From: TMED69 sp964642505
GTDB taxonomy: Bacteria > Pseudomonadota > Gammaproteobacteria > Ga0077536
Assembly (NCBI GenBank): GCA_964642505.1
Contig: CAZXQY010000008.1
Span: forward strand, 1-45,100
Direction of reading: 5' to 3'
Length of the DNA stretch: 45,100 nt
The number at the start of each line of letters is the position of its first letter. Position 1 is the stretch's first letter. Both the position numbers and the translations under genes were made by a program. The notes under the pieces are model-generated. The model made no database searches, had not been told where the DNA came from, and saw nothing but the letters and a program-made list of their open reading frames with translations. This document shows positions 1-9,179 of this stretch, piece after piece.

Positions 1-1941
1 CTCGATATTGAGAGTTTGCTGGCCCACGTTCCAGGTCCCGATTTCCCGACTGCAGGAATAATAAATGGAGCGGAGGGTATTCAAGAAGCTTATAGAACTG
101 GCCGAGGTCGTATATATGTGCGAGGCAAAGCATCTGTCGAAGAAACTCAGGCCGGTCAACAGACAATAGTTATTTCTGAATTACCATACCAGGTAAATAA
201 ATCCCGTTTCATAGAAAAGATTGCTGAACTTGTGCAGGAAAAAAAATTAGAAGGAATAAGCCCGGAGGGTTTGAGGGATGAATCTGACAAAGACGGAATG
301 AGGGTGGTGATCGAGTTAAAAAGAGGGGAGAACGGAGAGGTATTCTTAAATAACTTGTACCGGCATACCCAGATGCAAGCTGTTTTTGGCGTAAATATAG
401 TTGCTTTGGTGGACGGGCTGCCTAGGACATTGAATCTCCTAGAAGTTTTAGAATCTTTCCTGAGGCATCGGCGGGAGGTGATCACCAGGCGCTCTCTTTT
501 TGAATTGCGAAAAGCACGGGAGAGGGCATGTACTCTAGAAGGTTTGGCGGTCGCTTTAGCGAATATCGACGAAGTTGTAGATTTGATCAAAACGTCGAAA
601 ACGCCGGCAGAGGCCAGAGAAAAGCTTACGGGGGTCCGTTGGGTTCCTGGTTCTGTTGTAGAACGAATGATAGAGGGTGTCAATGGTACCCAAAGAAAGG
701 ACCTTCGCCCGGTTAGGCGATTGACTGAAGCTGGGTACCAGCTTGACGAAGGTCAGGCGAAAGACATACTTGAGATGAGGTTACAGAGACTGACCGGACT
801 GGAGCAAGATAGGATTCTGAAAGAATATGGTGAGGTTAACAAACGAATTCTTGAGTTGCTAGCGATTATTGAAAATCACGCGACGCTTATGGAAGTAATT
901 CGATCAGAGCTCTGCGAGATAAAGGAGGTCTATGGAGAATCTCGGAAAACTGAAATAAGTGCTGTAAAAGAGAATCTCTTGTTAGAGGATTTGATTCCTG
1001 AGGAAGATGTTGTTGTGACGTTTTCTCATGCGGGCTACGCTAAAAGCCAATCAATGGATACTTACAAGCAACAGAAGAGAGGTGGGAGCGGGAAAACTGC
1101 AGCGACTACGAGAGAGGAAGATTTCGTAGAAAATCTTTATGTAGCCCGTTCTCACGACACGCTTTTATGTTTTTCTGATAAAGGGAAAGTATATTGGCTA
1201 AAAGTTTATCAAATCCCTCAAGGAGGTAGAACAGCTAGGGGAAGGCCCTTGGTTAACCTTCTGCCTTTGGAGGAGGGAGAGCGGATAACGGCGGTGTCTC
1301 CGGTAAGGGATTTTGATCCAAACCTCTATGTTGTAATGGCGACCGCTAATGGCATTATAAAAAAAACGTCTTTAGCGAGTTTTTCTAGGCCGCGCCCCTC
1401 GGGGATAATCGCGGTTAACTTGACTGAAGGTGATCACCTCATCGGGGCTATTTTAACGGACGGGTCTGCCGATTTGATGCTAGTCAGTTCGGGTGGAAAG
1501 GCAATTCGGTTTTCGGAGGAAAGGGTTAGGGAGATGGGAAGAATTGCTAGGGGAGTAAGAGGAATAGCTTTGGATAAAAATGCTGAGGTGATAGCGTTGA
1601 TGTCTATGTCAGGAGACGAGACTATCTTGACTGTGACGGAAAACGGTTATGGGAAAAGAACTAGATACGAGGAATTTCCGTTGCGGGGGCGAGGAGGAAA
1701 GGGTGTAATTACTATCCAAACAAACGAAAGAAATGGAAAGGTTATCGGGGCTGCTTCAGTAAGCGAAGAGGACGAGATTATGCTGATAACTGATCGAGGA
1801 ACTTTGGTTAGACAAGCTGTCACAGGCATTTCCATTATCGGCCGAAATACCCAGGGCATTCGACTTCAAAAGTTCAGGGATGACTCCGAACAAGTAGTGG
1901 GATTGCAACCTGTTGTAGATGATTTGAGTGGCGAAGAGTAG
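1..1941 (+). CDS. gyrA: DNA gyrase subunit A, 5'-truncated by window edge
   Basis: GyrA is the breakage-reunion subunit of DNA gyrase (A2B2), which introduces negative supercoils. The reading frame is open from base 1, so the N-terminal part with the catalytic Tyr lies outside the window. What is present is the end of the breakage-reunion domain (DFPTAGIINGAEGI, then YQVNKSRFIEKIAELV and the coiled-coil region) and the complete C-terminal beta-pinwheel. The GyrA box, which marks gyrase as opposed to ParC, is present as QKRGGSG at about residue 356 of the visible part; it differs slightly from the usual QRRGGKG. The C terminus (ISIIGRNTQGIRL) matches the family and ends in an acidic tail. pheA follows after about 70 bases. 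The usual neighbour serC is not present. Confidence 0.97.
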   Translation, partial: LDIESLLAHVPGPDFPTAGIINGAEGIQEAYRTGRGRIYVRGKASVEETQAGQQTIVISELPYQVNKSRFIEKIAELVQEKKLEGISPEGLRDESDKDGMRVVIELKRGENGEVFLNNLYRHTQMQAVFGVNIVALVDGLPRTLNLLEVLESFLRHRREVITRRSLFELRKARERACTLEGLAVALANIDEVVDLIKTSKTPAEAREKLTGVRWVPGSVVERMIEGVNGTQRKDLRPVRRLTEAGYQLDEGQAKDILEMRLQRLTGLEQDRILKEYGEVNKRILELLAIIENHATLMEVIRSELCEIKEVYGESRKTEISAVKENLLLEDLIPEEDVVVTFSHAGYAKSQSMDTYKQQKRGGSGKTAATTREEDFVENLYVARSHDTLLCFSDKGKVYWLKVYQIPQGGRTARGRPLVNLLPLEEGERITAVSPVRDFDPNLYVVMATANGIIKKTSLASFSRPRPSGIIAVNLTEGDHLIGAILTDGSADLMLVSSGGKAIRFSEERVREMGRIARGVRGIALDKNAEVIALMSMSGDETILTVTENGYGKRTRYEEFPLRGRGGKGVITIQTNERNGKVIGAASVSEEDEIMLITDRGTLVRQAVTGISIIGRNTQGIRLQKFRDDSEQVVGLQPVVDDLSGEE

Positions 1942-2010
1942 CCATATTAGTAGAGTAACGTAAGGGGTGGCGCGAGGAATCAATCAGGAATATTTACGAA
2001 GAAGTCTGAC

Positions 2011-3096
2011 ATGGTAGAAGAAGATAAGCTAGGTTCTCTACGGAATGAGATAGACGCGATAGACGATAAACTTTTAGAACTCTTGAACCGACGTGCGTCA
2101 ATTACGAAGTCTGTAGGGGATGTAAAAAGAGAAGCTGGTGGCAGAGTAGAATACTATCGTCCAGATCGAGAAGCCGAGGTATTAAGTCGTCTAAAGAACG
2201 CGAATGAAGGTCCGCTAACTAACAAAACTGTGGTTAGCCTGATGCGGGAAATCATATCAGTGTGCCTTTCCCTAGAAAAGGTTTTGAGAGTTGCCTATTT
2301 AGGGCCGGAGGGTACTTATACGCACGCCGCTCTTAAGGAGCGTTTTGGTTCTGCTGTCGAAAGTGTGTCTTGTGAAGATATCCCCGAGGTTTTTAAGCTC
2401 GTTGAGGCGGATCGCAGTGATTACGGAGTGGTACCGATCGAGAATTCTTCTGGAGGCTCGGTAAATCAGACGTTGGACTGTTTGAGTACTACGAAAGCAA
2501 AAATAATTGGCGAAGTGACCATTCCGATAAGGCACCAGCTATTAAGCAAAGCCGATAATTTGGCGAGTATCTTAAAAATCTTTGCGCACGACCAAGCTCT
2601 TTTGCAATGCTCTGCTTGGTTACGAGAAAATCTATACGGGGTCGAGCTAATTAGGGCTAGTAGTAATGCAGCTGCGGCCAAAAAGGCGGAAGAGGGGAAG
2701 AGGGCGGCGGCAATAGCTAGTATGGAGGCGGCCGAAATTTACAATCTTCAGGTTCTGGCTTCAAATATTGAAGATTCAGTGGGAAATTCGACTCGTTTTT
2801 TGGTATTAGGGAAGGAGTCACCTAGATCTACCGGGGCAGACAGGACATCGGTAATGTTTAGCACCTCAAATGTCGCTGGTTCTTTGTATGGGTTACTGGA
2901 AGTTTTGGCGGAGGCTGGAATAAGCATGTCAAGAATAGAGTCCAGACCTTCGGGGGCGGGTTTGTGGGACTATATGTTTTTTGTAGATTTTTTGGGTCAC
3001 TCTGATGATTTTTCTGTAAGCGAAGCTATTGTTAAGATGAAGTTGAAATGCCATATTTTTAAGATACTTGGCAGCTATCCTAGATCGGTATTGTAG
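2011..3096 (+). CDS. pheA: Bifunctional chorismate mutase / prephenate dehydratase
   Basis: This is the P-protein of phenylalanine synthesis: chorismate to prephenate to phenylpyruvate. Residues 1-90 form an AroQ-type chorismate mutase helix bundle (LRNEIDAIDDKLLELLNRR). Residues about 92-275 form the prephenate dehydratase domain (VAYLGPEGTYTHAA; VPIENSSGGSV; catalytic-region NSTRFLVLG). Residues about 280-361 form an ACT regulatory domain with the ESRP motif that gives phenylalanine feedback inhibition. The length of 361 is normal. The start is ATG 2011; the ribosome binding site is weak. It begins an aromatic-amino-acid run (pheA-tyrA-aroA) downstream of gyrA, with tyrA 21 bases further on. 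The order resembles that of pseudomonads but lacks serC and hisC. Confidence 0.96.
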   Translation: MVEEDKLGSLRNEIDAIDDKLLELLNRRASITKSVGDVKREAGGRVEYYRPDREAEVLSRLKNANEGPLTNKTVVSLMREIISVCLSLEKVLRVAYLGPEGTYTHAALKERFGSAVESVSCEDIPEVFKLVEADRSDYGVVPIENSSGGSVNQTLDCLSTTKAKIIGEVTIPIRHQLLSKADNLASILKIFAHDQALLQCSAWLRENLYGVELIRASSNAAAAKKAEEGKRAAAIASMEAAEIYNLQVLASNIEDSVGNSTRFLVLGKESPRSTGADRTSVMFSTSNVAGSLYGLLEVLAEAGISMSRIESRPSGAGLWDYMFFVDFLGHSDDFSVSEAIVKMKLKCHIFKILGSYPRSVL

Positions 3097-3117
3097 AAAA
3101 ATATAAGGTTGGCATTA

Positions 3118-3999
3118 ATGATAAATCGTTTGCTGATAGTGGGAGTTGGGCTTATTGGTGGGTCCGTTGCTCTTGCTCTAAGAAGAGCAGGGTTTGTCGA
3201 AAGTATAATTGGATTGGGTAGATCCCAAAAGAACCTAATCGCTGCGAGACAACTTGGAATTATCGATGAAATTGCGCTGAATTTGAGTGACGCTGTAGAA
3301 TCTGCGGATATGGTGTTGCTAGCCGTGCCCGTAGGATCTACTAGAAATATTCTAAGGGCGTTAAAGCCGTTTTTGAATGATAAGGTAGTCATTACCGATG
3401 TAGGCAGTGTGAAAGGCCAAATAGTAGCGGATGCCAGAGAAGTTCTCGGGAAATATTTCAATCGTTTTGTACCTGGGCACCCCGTTGCAGGTTCTGAAGA
3501 ACGAGGCTCCAAGGCTGCTTATGCCGATTTATTTGCTAGCCATCATGTTTTACTTACGCCGACTGAGGCGACGGAAACGGATGCCGTAGGGTTAGTCAAG
3601 TCAATGTGGGAGGCTACCGGAGCGTTAGTTTCACTGTTGGATGATAAAACGCATGATTTCAAGCTAGCAATCACCTCTCATTTACCACACGTTCTAGCTT
3701 ACAGTTTGATGGGACTGATAGCTTCTAAGGGTGGGGGAAGATCGTTTAAGGGTTTTATGGCGGGCGGGTTCAGAGATACCACAAGAATAGCTTCTAGCGA
3801 TTCCGAAATTTGGACAGATATTTTGCTCAATAATCAAACAGAAGTTCTGTCGGCGTGCTTACATTATAAGGAACAATTAATTGAATTTGAGGAAGCCCTC
3901 AACAAAAAAGATAGTGAACGACTTAGGAAATTGATCGAGGGCGCGAAGAAAACGAGAGACGAATGTATTTTGCCCGACGCAAATTACCATGAAGAATAG
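3118..3999 (+). CDS. tyrA: Prephenate dehydrogenase (TyrA family)
   Basis: TyrA oxidatively decarboxylates prephenate (or arogenate) with NAD(P)+ on the way to tyrosine. The N terminus has a Rossmann dinucleotide-binding motif (VGVGLIGGSVALALRRAG). Family motifs follow: VLLAVPVGSTRNIL, ITDVGSVKG, and the catalytic-His segment VPGHPVAGSEERG. A helical dimerisation domain occupies roughly residues 170-293. I prefer ATG 3118, with AAGG about nine bases upstream, over the in-frame TTG at 3109. It overlaps aroA by 11 bases, so translation is probably coupled. In many pseudomonads tyrA and aroA are fused; here they remain separate, overlapping genes. Whether the enzyme prefers prephenate or arogenate cannot be told from the sequence. 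Confidence 0.95.
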   Translation: MINRLLIVGVGLIGGSVALALRRAGFVESIIGLGRSQKNLIAARQLGIIDEIALNLSDAVESADMVLLAVPVGSTRNILRALKPFLNDKVVITDVGSVKGQIVADAREVLGKYFNRFVPGHPVAGSEERGSKAAYADLFASHHVLLTPTEATETDAVGLVKSMWEATGALVSLLDDKTHDFKLAITSHLPHVLAYSLMGLIASKGGGRSFKGFMAGGFRDTTRIASSDSEIWTDILLNNQTEVLSACLHYKEQLIEFEEALNKKDSERLRKLIEGAKKTRDECILPDANYHEE

Positions 4000-5287
4000 A
4001 TTTTTTGCTAATGGTGGGAAAGAGTTGCAGGGCAATTTGATAATGCCTGGCGACAAATCGATATCACATAGAGCGATAATGTGCGGCGCTTTGGCTAAGG
4101 GCGTGACAAAAGTGACGAATTGTTTGATGGGGGATGATGTTAAGGCTACCATCAGAGCATTTAAATGCCTGGGTGTTCAGTTCGAGCTTGATGGTTCGGA
4201 AAGTTTACTTATAACAGGTAAGGGACGGGATCTTGCTGGGCCTATTACTAGTATTCATCTGGGTAACTCTGGGACGTCCATGAGGCTGATGACAGGTATT
4301 TTGTCCGGTCTAAATATATCTGCCGAGTTAGATGGAGATTCATCACTCAGATCAAGGCCAATGGCTAGGATAGCTACTCCGTTGCGAACGATGGGAGCCA
4401 ATATAAAACTGAGAGACGGAAACATCCCTCCGGTCAATATTTATCGGGCACAGGGTTTGAAGGCAATAGAGTATGTTCTACCCGTAGCTAGCGCCCAAGT
4501 TAAGTCCGCTATTTTATTTGCAGCCCTATTTGCCGAAGGAACTACGATCGTCAAAGAAAAAGTGGCGACTAGAGATCATACTGAGCGGATGTTTGAACGG
4601 TTTGGGGTTGACTTGGCCTATTCCGAAAAGGGGGTAGCTATTCGAGGCCCCGATGTTTTGCGTTCAGTGGATCTAGACGTTCCAGGTGACATTTCTTCTG
4701 CTGCTTTTTTCCTTGTAGGGGCTATTATCTGCAGATCTGGTAGATTGAGAATTAGTGATGTTGGGCTAAATCCTACGAGAATCGGAGTAATAGAAATACT
4801 AAGGCAAATGGGAGCTAAATTAGATATTAAAAATGAGAGATTAGTGGGTAATGAGCCCGTCGGCGATATCGTAGCTTACCCGTCTCCGCTTGAAGGTATC
4901 ACTATAGATTCCACTTTAATAGCGTCGGCTATCGACGAATTTCCTATTATATTCATAGCTGCTGCTTGTGCGAAGGGCAAAACAATTTTGAGGGCGGCGA
5001 AAGAACTTCGCCATAAAGAAAGCGATAGGCTTGAGGTTATGGCAAAGGGATTGGACGCTATCGGAATTGACGTCCAAGTTTTCGATGACGGACTAGAAAT
5101 AACAGGAGGTGAAATAGAAGGGGGTTCAATCGACGCGAACGGAGATCACCGGGTTGGTATGGCTTTCGCTATCGCTTCTTTAAGATCCAGGCGAGAGATA
5201 CTCATAAATAATGCCGCTCAAATTAGCACTTCTTTTCCTAACTTTTTTGAAGTGGCAGAAACGGCTGGACTCAGGATAGGATGGTAG
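3989..5287 (+). CDS. aroA: 5-enolpyruvylshikimate-3-phosphate synthase
   Basis: EPSP synthase joins shikimate-3-phosphate and PEP in the shikimate pathway; it is the glyphosate target. Visible motifs are the N-terminal PGDKSISHRAIMCGALA with the active-site Lys, LGNSGTSMRLMTGIL, the Arg-rich RSRPMARIATPLRTMGA, SAQVKSAILFAALFA and the C-terminal LRHKESDRLEVMAKGL. The segment after LGNSGTSMRL differs from the E. coli-type (class I) GNAGTAMRP pattern, so it may be a class II-like enzyme; that is inference from two motifs. The length of 432 is normal. It starts inside the end of tyrA (ATG 3989) and its stop overlaps the cmk start (GGATGGTAG), so the three genes look translationally coupled. Confidence 0.96.
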   Translation: MKNRFFANGGKELQGNLIMPGDKSISHRAIMCGALAKGVTKVTNCLMGDDVKATIRAFKCLGVQFELDGSESLLITGKGRDLAGPITSIHLGNSGTSMRLMTGILSGLNISAELDGDSSLRSRPMARIATPLRTMGANIKLRDGNIPPVNIYRAQGLKAIEYVLPVASAQVKSAILFAALFAEGTTIVKEKVATRDHTERMFERFGVDLAYSEKGVAIRGPDVLRSVDLDVPGDISSAAFFLVGAIICRSGRLRISDVGLNPTRIGVIEILRQMGAKLDIKNERLVGNEPVGDIVAYPSPLEGITIDSTLIASAIDEFPIIFIAAACAKGKTILRAAKELRHKESDRLEVMAKGLDAIGIDVQVFDDGLEITGGEIEGGSIDANGDHRVGMAFAIASLRSRREILINNAAQISTSFPNFFEVAETAGLRIGW

Positions 5288-5979
5288 AACCGAATCAGAT
5301 CCCTATTATCACTATAGATGGACCAGGAGGTACTGGGAAAGGTACTCTGGCCCTACGATTAACGAGATGGTTAGGGTGGCATTTTTTAGATTCGGGGGCG
5401 CTCTATAGGACCCTTGGTTTTCTGGTTCTGAAGCAGCAAATTTCTCTAAATGATGGCGAAAAGATTTTGGAAGTTGCCTCAAATATGAATATACACTTCG
5501 ACGACGATGGGTTGGAGAACATGGTGTTCCTGAATGGATGTAATGTTACGAATTTGATTCGAACGGAGGAATGTGGGGCGTTTGCCTCGGAATTAGCTGC
5601 TGTCCGGCTTGTTCGAGGAACTTTGTTAAAAAGACAACGTGATTTTTTAACGGTTCCGGGTTTAGTAGCCGATGGCCGCGATATGGGAACTACGGTGTTT
5701 CCCGACGCAAATTTAAAGATTTATTTGACAGCAAGCATCGAAGAAAGGGCCCAAAGGCGTCATAAGCAGTTGAAACAAAAAGGAATCACTGCTAGACTCG
5801 CGCGACTCTCTGAAGACATTAGGTTGAGGGACGATCGAGATAGGCAGAGGCAAGAATCGCCGATGAAGCCAGCTTCAGATGCAGAGATAGTAGATACGAC
5901 AGGGTTGTCGATTGCCGAAGTAGAGCAGTCTATTAGGCGACTCGTCAAGTCGCGATTTGGGGAGTCGTTTGATAAATAA
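5281..5979 (+). CDS. cmk: Cytidylate kinase
   Basis: Cmk phosphorylates CMP and dCMP with ATP. The P-loop is IDGPGGTGKGT at about residues 11-21, and the CMP-binding segment DSGALYRTLG follows. Later come the DGRDMGTTVFPDA motif and the basic lid RLRDDRDRQR, both typical of the CMP-kinase family. The length of 232 is normal. ATG 5281 overlaps the last codons of aroA. The aroA-cmk-rpsA order is a conserved gammaproteobacterial arrangement, and rpsA begins eight bases after the stop. Confidence 0.96.
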   Translation: MVEPNQIPIITIDGPGGTGKGTLALRLTRWLGWHFLDSGALYRTLGFLVLKQQISLNDGEKILEVASNMNIHFDDDGLENMVFLNGCNVTNLIRTEECGAFASELAAVRLVRGTLLKRQRDFLTVPGLVADGRDMGTTVFPDANLKIYLTASIEERAQRRHKQLKQKGITARLARLSEDIRLRDDRDRQRQESPMKPASDAEIVDTTGLSIAEVEQSIRRLVKSRFGESFDK

Positions 5980-5987
5980 CATAGTAG

Positions 5988-7682
5988 ATGAATTACAAGA
6001 AGTCTGAAATGCCCGAAAGTTTTGCGGAATTATTTGAAAAAAGTGCGGTAGAGGCGCGGATGCGCCCCGGTACTATAGTGACCGGAGAGGTCATCGACGT
6101 AGGATCAGACTTTGTCGTAGTCAATGCCGGTTTGAAGTCAGAAGGTATAATTCCTGTAGAGCAATTCAAAAATGAGGAGGGGCAAGTCGAAATTAGCGTG
6201 GGAGAAAAGGTCGACGTGGCTCTGGATACTGTTGAAGACGGTTACGGTGAGACTAGACTATCTAGAGAGAAGGCTAAACGCGCTCAGGCTTGGATTGAAC
6301 TAGAGTCGGCATGTGAGAAGCAAGAAACTGTAAGTGGAGTGATTACAGACAAAGTCAAAGGTGGCTTTACCGTCGATGTGAATAGTATTCGAGCGTTTCT
6401 GCCTGGTTCTCTGGTGGACGTCCGCCCAGTCAAGGATATGGGTTACCTTGAGGGGAAGCCTTTAGATTTTAAGGTCATAAAAGTCGATAAAAAAAGAAAT
6501 AATGCAGTGGTATCAAGACGTGCCGTAGTTGAAAGCGATAATTCTGTTGAGAGAGAGACGCTTCTAAATAATATGGTAGAAGGTGCTGAAATGAGTGGTT
6601 TGGTTAAAAACCTAACGGACTACGGCGCATTTGTCGATTTAGGCGGAGTAGACGGTCTTCTTCATATAACCGATATGGCCTGGAAGCGAGTCAAACACCC
6701 TTCAGAGCTTGTAAATGTTGGCGACGAGATCAAGGTAAAAATATTGAAGTTTGACCAGGCTACGAATCGCGTTTCCTTAGGACTGAAACAATTGGGAGAA
6801 GATCCATGGGTCGATGTATCTAGGAGATATCCGGAGGACTCTCGACTGGTTGGCAAAGTTTCGAATATCACCGACTATGGTTGCTTTGTGGAGATTGAAG
6901 AGGGAGTAGAAGGTTTAGTACACGTTTCTGAAATGGATTGGACAAACAAGAATGTCCATCCCTCCAAGGTAGTGCATGTGGGAGAGGAAGTTGAGATTAA
7001 GGTTTTAGATATAGACCAAGAAAGAAGGCGAATTTCGTTGGGGATGAAACAATGTAAGCCTAATCCATGGGAAGAATTTTCATCGAGGCATGAAAAGAAC
7101 GATCGGGCTACGGGAATAATTAAATCGATTACCGATTTCGGAATATTCATTGGCCTAGAGGGAGGAATAGACGGGCTGGTTCATTTATCCGATTTGTCCT
7201 GGGAAGATCCAGGAGAGGATGCGGTGAGGAATTATAAGAAAGGTGATGAGATAGAGGCTGTGGTGCTGGCAGTCGATGCGGAAAGGGAAAGAATTTCCCT
7301 GGGCATAAAACAGTTAGATCAAGATCCTTTTTCGACCTACGTTGCTCAAAATCCTAAGGGCAGTCTAGTCACTGGCGTCGTAACCAGCGCTGAGGCAAAA
7401 AATGCAGTCCTAGAAATGGCTGAAAATGTTGAAGGAATGATAAAAGGCTCTGAACTTTCTAATGATCCTGTCGACGATATCAGGCAGAATCTTAAAGAAG
7501 GAGATTCTTTGGAAGCTCTTATTATCGGCGTTGATAGGAAAAGAAGAATAATTAATCTTTCGGTTAGAGCCAAAGAAAGCGAAGAAGAGGCCGCAGCGTT
7601 GGAGGAGTATGGTACCGATAATGGAGGAGCGCGCGCAACCTTGGGTGATCTTCTGAAAGAGCAGATGGATACTAAAGACTAA
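5988..7682 (+). CDS. rpsA: 30S ribosomal protein S1
   Basis: S1 binds mRNA on the 30S subunit and helps initiate translation of structured or weak-SD messages. It has six S1/OB-fold repeats over 564 residues. The first two are diverged ribosome-binding repeats; four regular RNA-binding repeats follow, each built around a G.FV.L..G..GL.H.S pattern (for example YGAFVDLGGVDGLLHITD and YGCFVEIEEGVEGLVHVSE). The start may be ATG 5988 or, by comparison with the E. coli N terminus (MTESFAQLFEES), ATG 6009, which gives MPESFAELFEKS and a protein seven residues shorter. The second fits the family better; the longer form is given here because the upstream codons are open and close to cmk. Confidence 0.96.
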   Translation: MNYKKSEMPESFAELFEKSAVEARMRPGTIVTGEVIDVGSDFVVVNAGLKSEGIIPVEQFKNEEGQVEISVGEKVDVALDTVEDGYGETRLSREKAKRAQAWIELESACEKQETVSGVITDKVKGGFTVDVNSIRAFLPGSLVDVRPVKDMGYLEGKPLDFKVIKVDKKRNNAVVSRRAVVESDNSVERETLLNNMVEGAEMSGLVKNLTDYGAFVDLGGVDGLLHITDMAWKRVKHPSELVNVGDEIKVKILKFDQATNRVSLGLKQLGEDPWVDVSRRYPEDSRLVGKVSNITDYGCFVEIEEGVEGLVHVSEMDWTNKNVHPSKVVHVGEEVEIKVLDIDQERRRISLGMKQCKPNPWEEFSSRHEKNDRATGIIKSITDFGIFIGLEGGIDGLVHLSDLSWEDPGEDAVRNYKKGDEIEAVVLAVDAERERISLGIKQLDQDPFSTYVAQNPKGSLVTGVVTSAEAKNAVLEMAENVEGMIKGSELSNDPVDDIRQNLKEGDSLEALIIGVDRKRRIINLSVRAKESEEEAAALEEYGTDNGGARATLGDLLKEQMDTKD

Positions 7683-7734
7683 AGTGATAGCACCTTAATT
7701 TAAGTGAGAAACTTGAAAATAAGAGATCGAATGG

Positions 7735-8046
7735 ATGACTAAATCGGAACTAATAGAAGTCCTGGTGAGAAAACAAGCGCACCTAAGTTATAAAGATGTT
7801 GAGTTGGCCGTGAAGACTGTTCTTGACTTAATGTCTGAGTCTCTGGCTGAAGGAGGACGAATTGAGATAAGGGGCTTCGGTAGTTTTTCTCTCCATTATA
7901 GGCCACCGAGATTAGGACGTAATCCAAAATCCGGCGAGCCAGTTTCTTTGTCTGAAAAGCATGTTCCGCATTTTAAACCTGGAAAAGAATTGCGAGAGAG
8001 AGTGAATGAAGGAGCGAAGGACGATAAAATTCGGCAAACCATTTGA
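7735..8046 (+). CDS. ihfB: Integration host factor subunit beta
   Basis: IhfB pairs with IhfA to form the DNA-bending nucleoid protein IHF. The small HU/IHF fold is complete: N-terminal helices (MTKSELIEVLVRKQAHL), the RIEIRGFGSFSL strand and the DNA-intercalating arm with the conserved proline (LGRNPKSGEPV). The C terminus extends a little beyond the E. coli protein. Start is ATG 7735; the overlapping ATG at 7731 is out of frame and stops at once. It sits between rpsA and lapA, its usual place. The stop is TGA, which shows that TGA is a normal stop in this genome. Confidence 0.95.
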   Translation: MTKSELIEVLVRKQAHLSYKDVELAVKTVLDLMSESLAEGGRIEIRGFGSFSLHYRPPRLGRNPKSGEPVSLSEKHVPHFKPGKELRERVNEGAKDDKIRQTI

Positions 8047-8106
8047 GCCACCTAACTCGCAGTGCGTAAAGCAAGCGAGGCAAGCAGTTAGAGGGGTTTG
8101 GGGGTA

Positions 8107-8367
8107 ATGTCATTGGTATCGCGTTTAATATTCGTTAGTTTCGTTGGACTTCTGTTTATAGTAGGGTTTTTTTTTAATTTAAGAAATGAACAATCGATCG
8201 TAGTAGACTATATCGTCGGTAGCGGAAGTTTTAGGGTGTCGTGGGTAGTTTTAGTCTCGATGTTGACGGGGGGTGCCGTTGCGCTAGTGTCCCTTTTTCC
8301 TTTCTATCTTAGAAATATTCTGAATATGAGACGGCTTAATAGAAGGATAAAAAAGTCGACTCTTTAA
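8107..8367 (+). CDS. lapA: LapA/DUF1049 inner-membrane protein
   Basis: LapA (lipopolysaccharide assembly protein A, DUF1049) is a small inner-membrane protein that works with LapB in controlling LPS synthesis through LpxC turnover. The 86-residue product has two transmembrane helices (about residues 7-24 and 45-70). Between them is the family hallmark, an N..S..VDY..GS segment (NEQSIVVDYIVGSGSF), and it ends in a basic cytoplasmic tail (MRRLNRRIKK). ATG 8107 follows GGGGGT and is preferred over TTG 8098. The position after ihfB is classic, but lapB, which normally follows, is absent and pyrF comes next. I identify it from topology, motif and context. Confidence 0.85.
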   Translation: MSLVSRLIFVSFVGLLFIVGFFFNLRNEQSIVVDYIVGSGSFRVSWVVLVSMLTGGAVALVSLFPFYLRNILNMRRLNRRIKKSTL

Positions 8368-8442
8368 CCTGTCTCAATGAAATAATTCTATAACAATAGA
8401 AGTCGATTGATTTTATTATCCAAAAAGAATTAATAATTTGAA

Positions 8443-9150
8443 ATGGAATCCGAAAAGAGTAAACCTTTGATAGTTGCGTTGGATTTCTCTTCCCTTGACG
8501 AGAGTTTGATCTTTTTAGATAAAATCGATCCAAATCTCTGCCGAGTAAAGATCGGGAAGCAATTATTTGTAAATGAAGGGCCGGCTGCGGTAAAAAAGGT
8601 TTGTGGTTTGGGGTTTGAAGTGTTTCTCGATTTGAAGTTTCACGATATCCCACATACGGTTAGAGCAGCTTGTTTGGCAGCAGCGGACTTGGGCTGTTGG
8701 ATGGTGACTGTGCATGCTTCGGGAGGTCGTGCAATGTTGGAGACCGCTTCTAACGCCTACGCGAATTTAAGAGCCCCTCCTTTGTTGGTTGGAGTGACTA
8801 TCTTGACTAGTCTGTCTGAAACACAGTTATCTGAGGTCGGTTATTCTGGTAGCCTACAGGGGAACGTTGAGCAGCTTGCTATTCTCAGCCAATCCAGTGG
8901 CCTGGATGGAGTAGTTTGCTCGCCGATTGAACTAGCTTTGTTGACGTCTGCAACCCCCGACAATTTTCTGTTGGTGACCCCAGGTGTCAGGTTTCAAGGT
9001 GATAATCACGATGATCAAACGCGCATATCTACTCCGGAAGAAGCATTGGGAAATGGTGCGGATTATCTAGTTATGGGCAGATCAATTGTGAGTTCTACTA
9101 ATCCAGTAGAACGTATTTCACTAATCAACGATCTCTCAACTAACACTTAG
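8443..9150 (+). CDS. pyrF: Orotidine 5'-phosphate decarboxylase
   Basis: PyrF decarboxylates OMP to UMP, the last step of de novo pyrimidine synthesis. The TIM-barrel signature is complete: LIVALDFSSLDE at the N terminus, the catalytic DLKFHDIPHTV (Asp-x-Lys-x2-Asp), VHASGG, and near the C terminus VTPGVRF followed by GADYLVMGRSI. The length of 235 is standard. ATG 8443 has no strong SD. A 75-base AT-rich gap separates it from lapA and holds a 6-bp inverted repeat (8386-8391 / 8396-8401). The ihfB-lapA-(lapB)-pyrF order is common in gammaproteobacteria. Confidence 0.96.
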   Translation: MESEKSKPLIVALDFSSLDESLIFLDKIDPNLCRVKIGKQLFVNEGPAAVKKVCGLGFEVFLDLKFHDIPHTVRAACLAAADLGCWMVTVHASGGRAMLETASNAYANLRAPPLLVGVTILTSLSETQLSEVGYSGSLQGNVEQLAILSQSSGLDGVVCSPIELALLTSATPDNFLLVTPGVRFQGDNHDDQTRISTPEEALGNGADYLVMGRSIVSSTNPVERISLINDLSTNT

Positions 9151-9179
9151 TATCATATTGACCACGCTTTTCCTTTCGT

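Noticed and set aside
156..683. Open frame of 175 codons on the minus strand inside gyrA
   Set aside because: It lies fully opposite a strongly conserved gyrA region and its product resembles no family; it is a shadow frame.
8052..8091. Structured RNA between ihfB and lapA
   Set aside because: CTAACT/AGTTAG (8052-8057 / 8086-8091) and CTCGC/GCGAG (8056-8060 / 8075-8079) overlap and compete, and the gap is too short to argue for an RNA gene.
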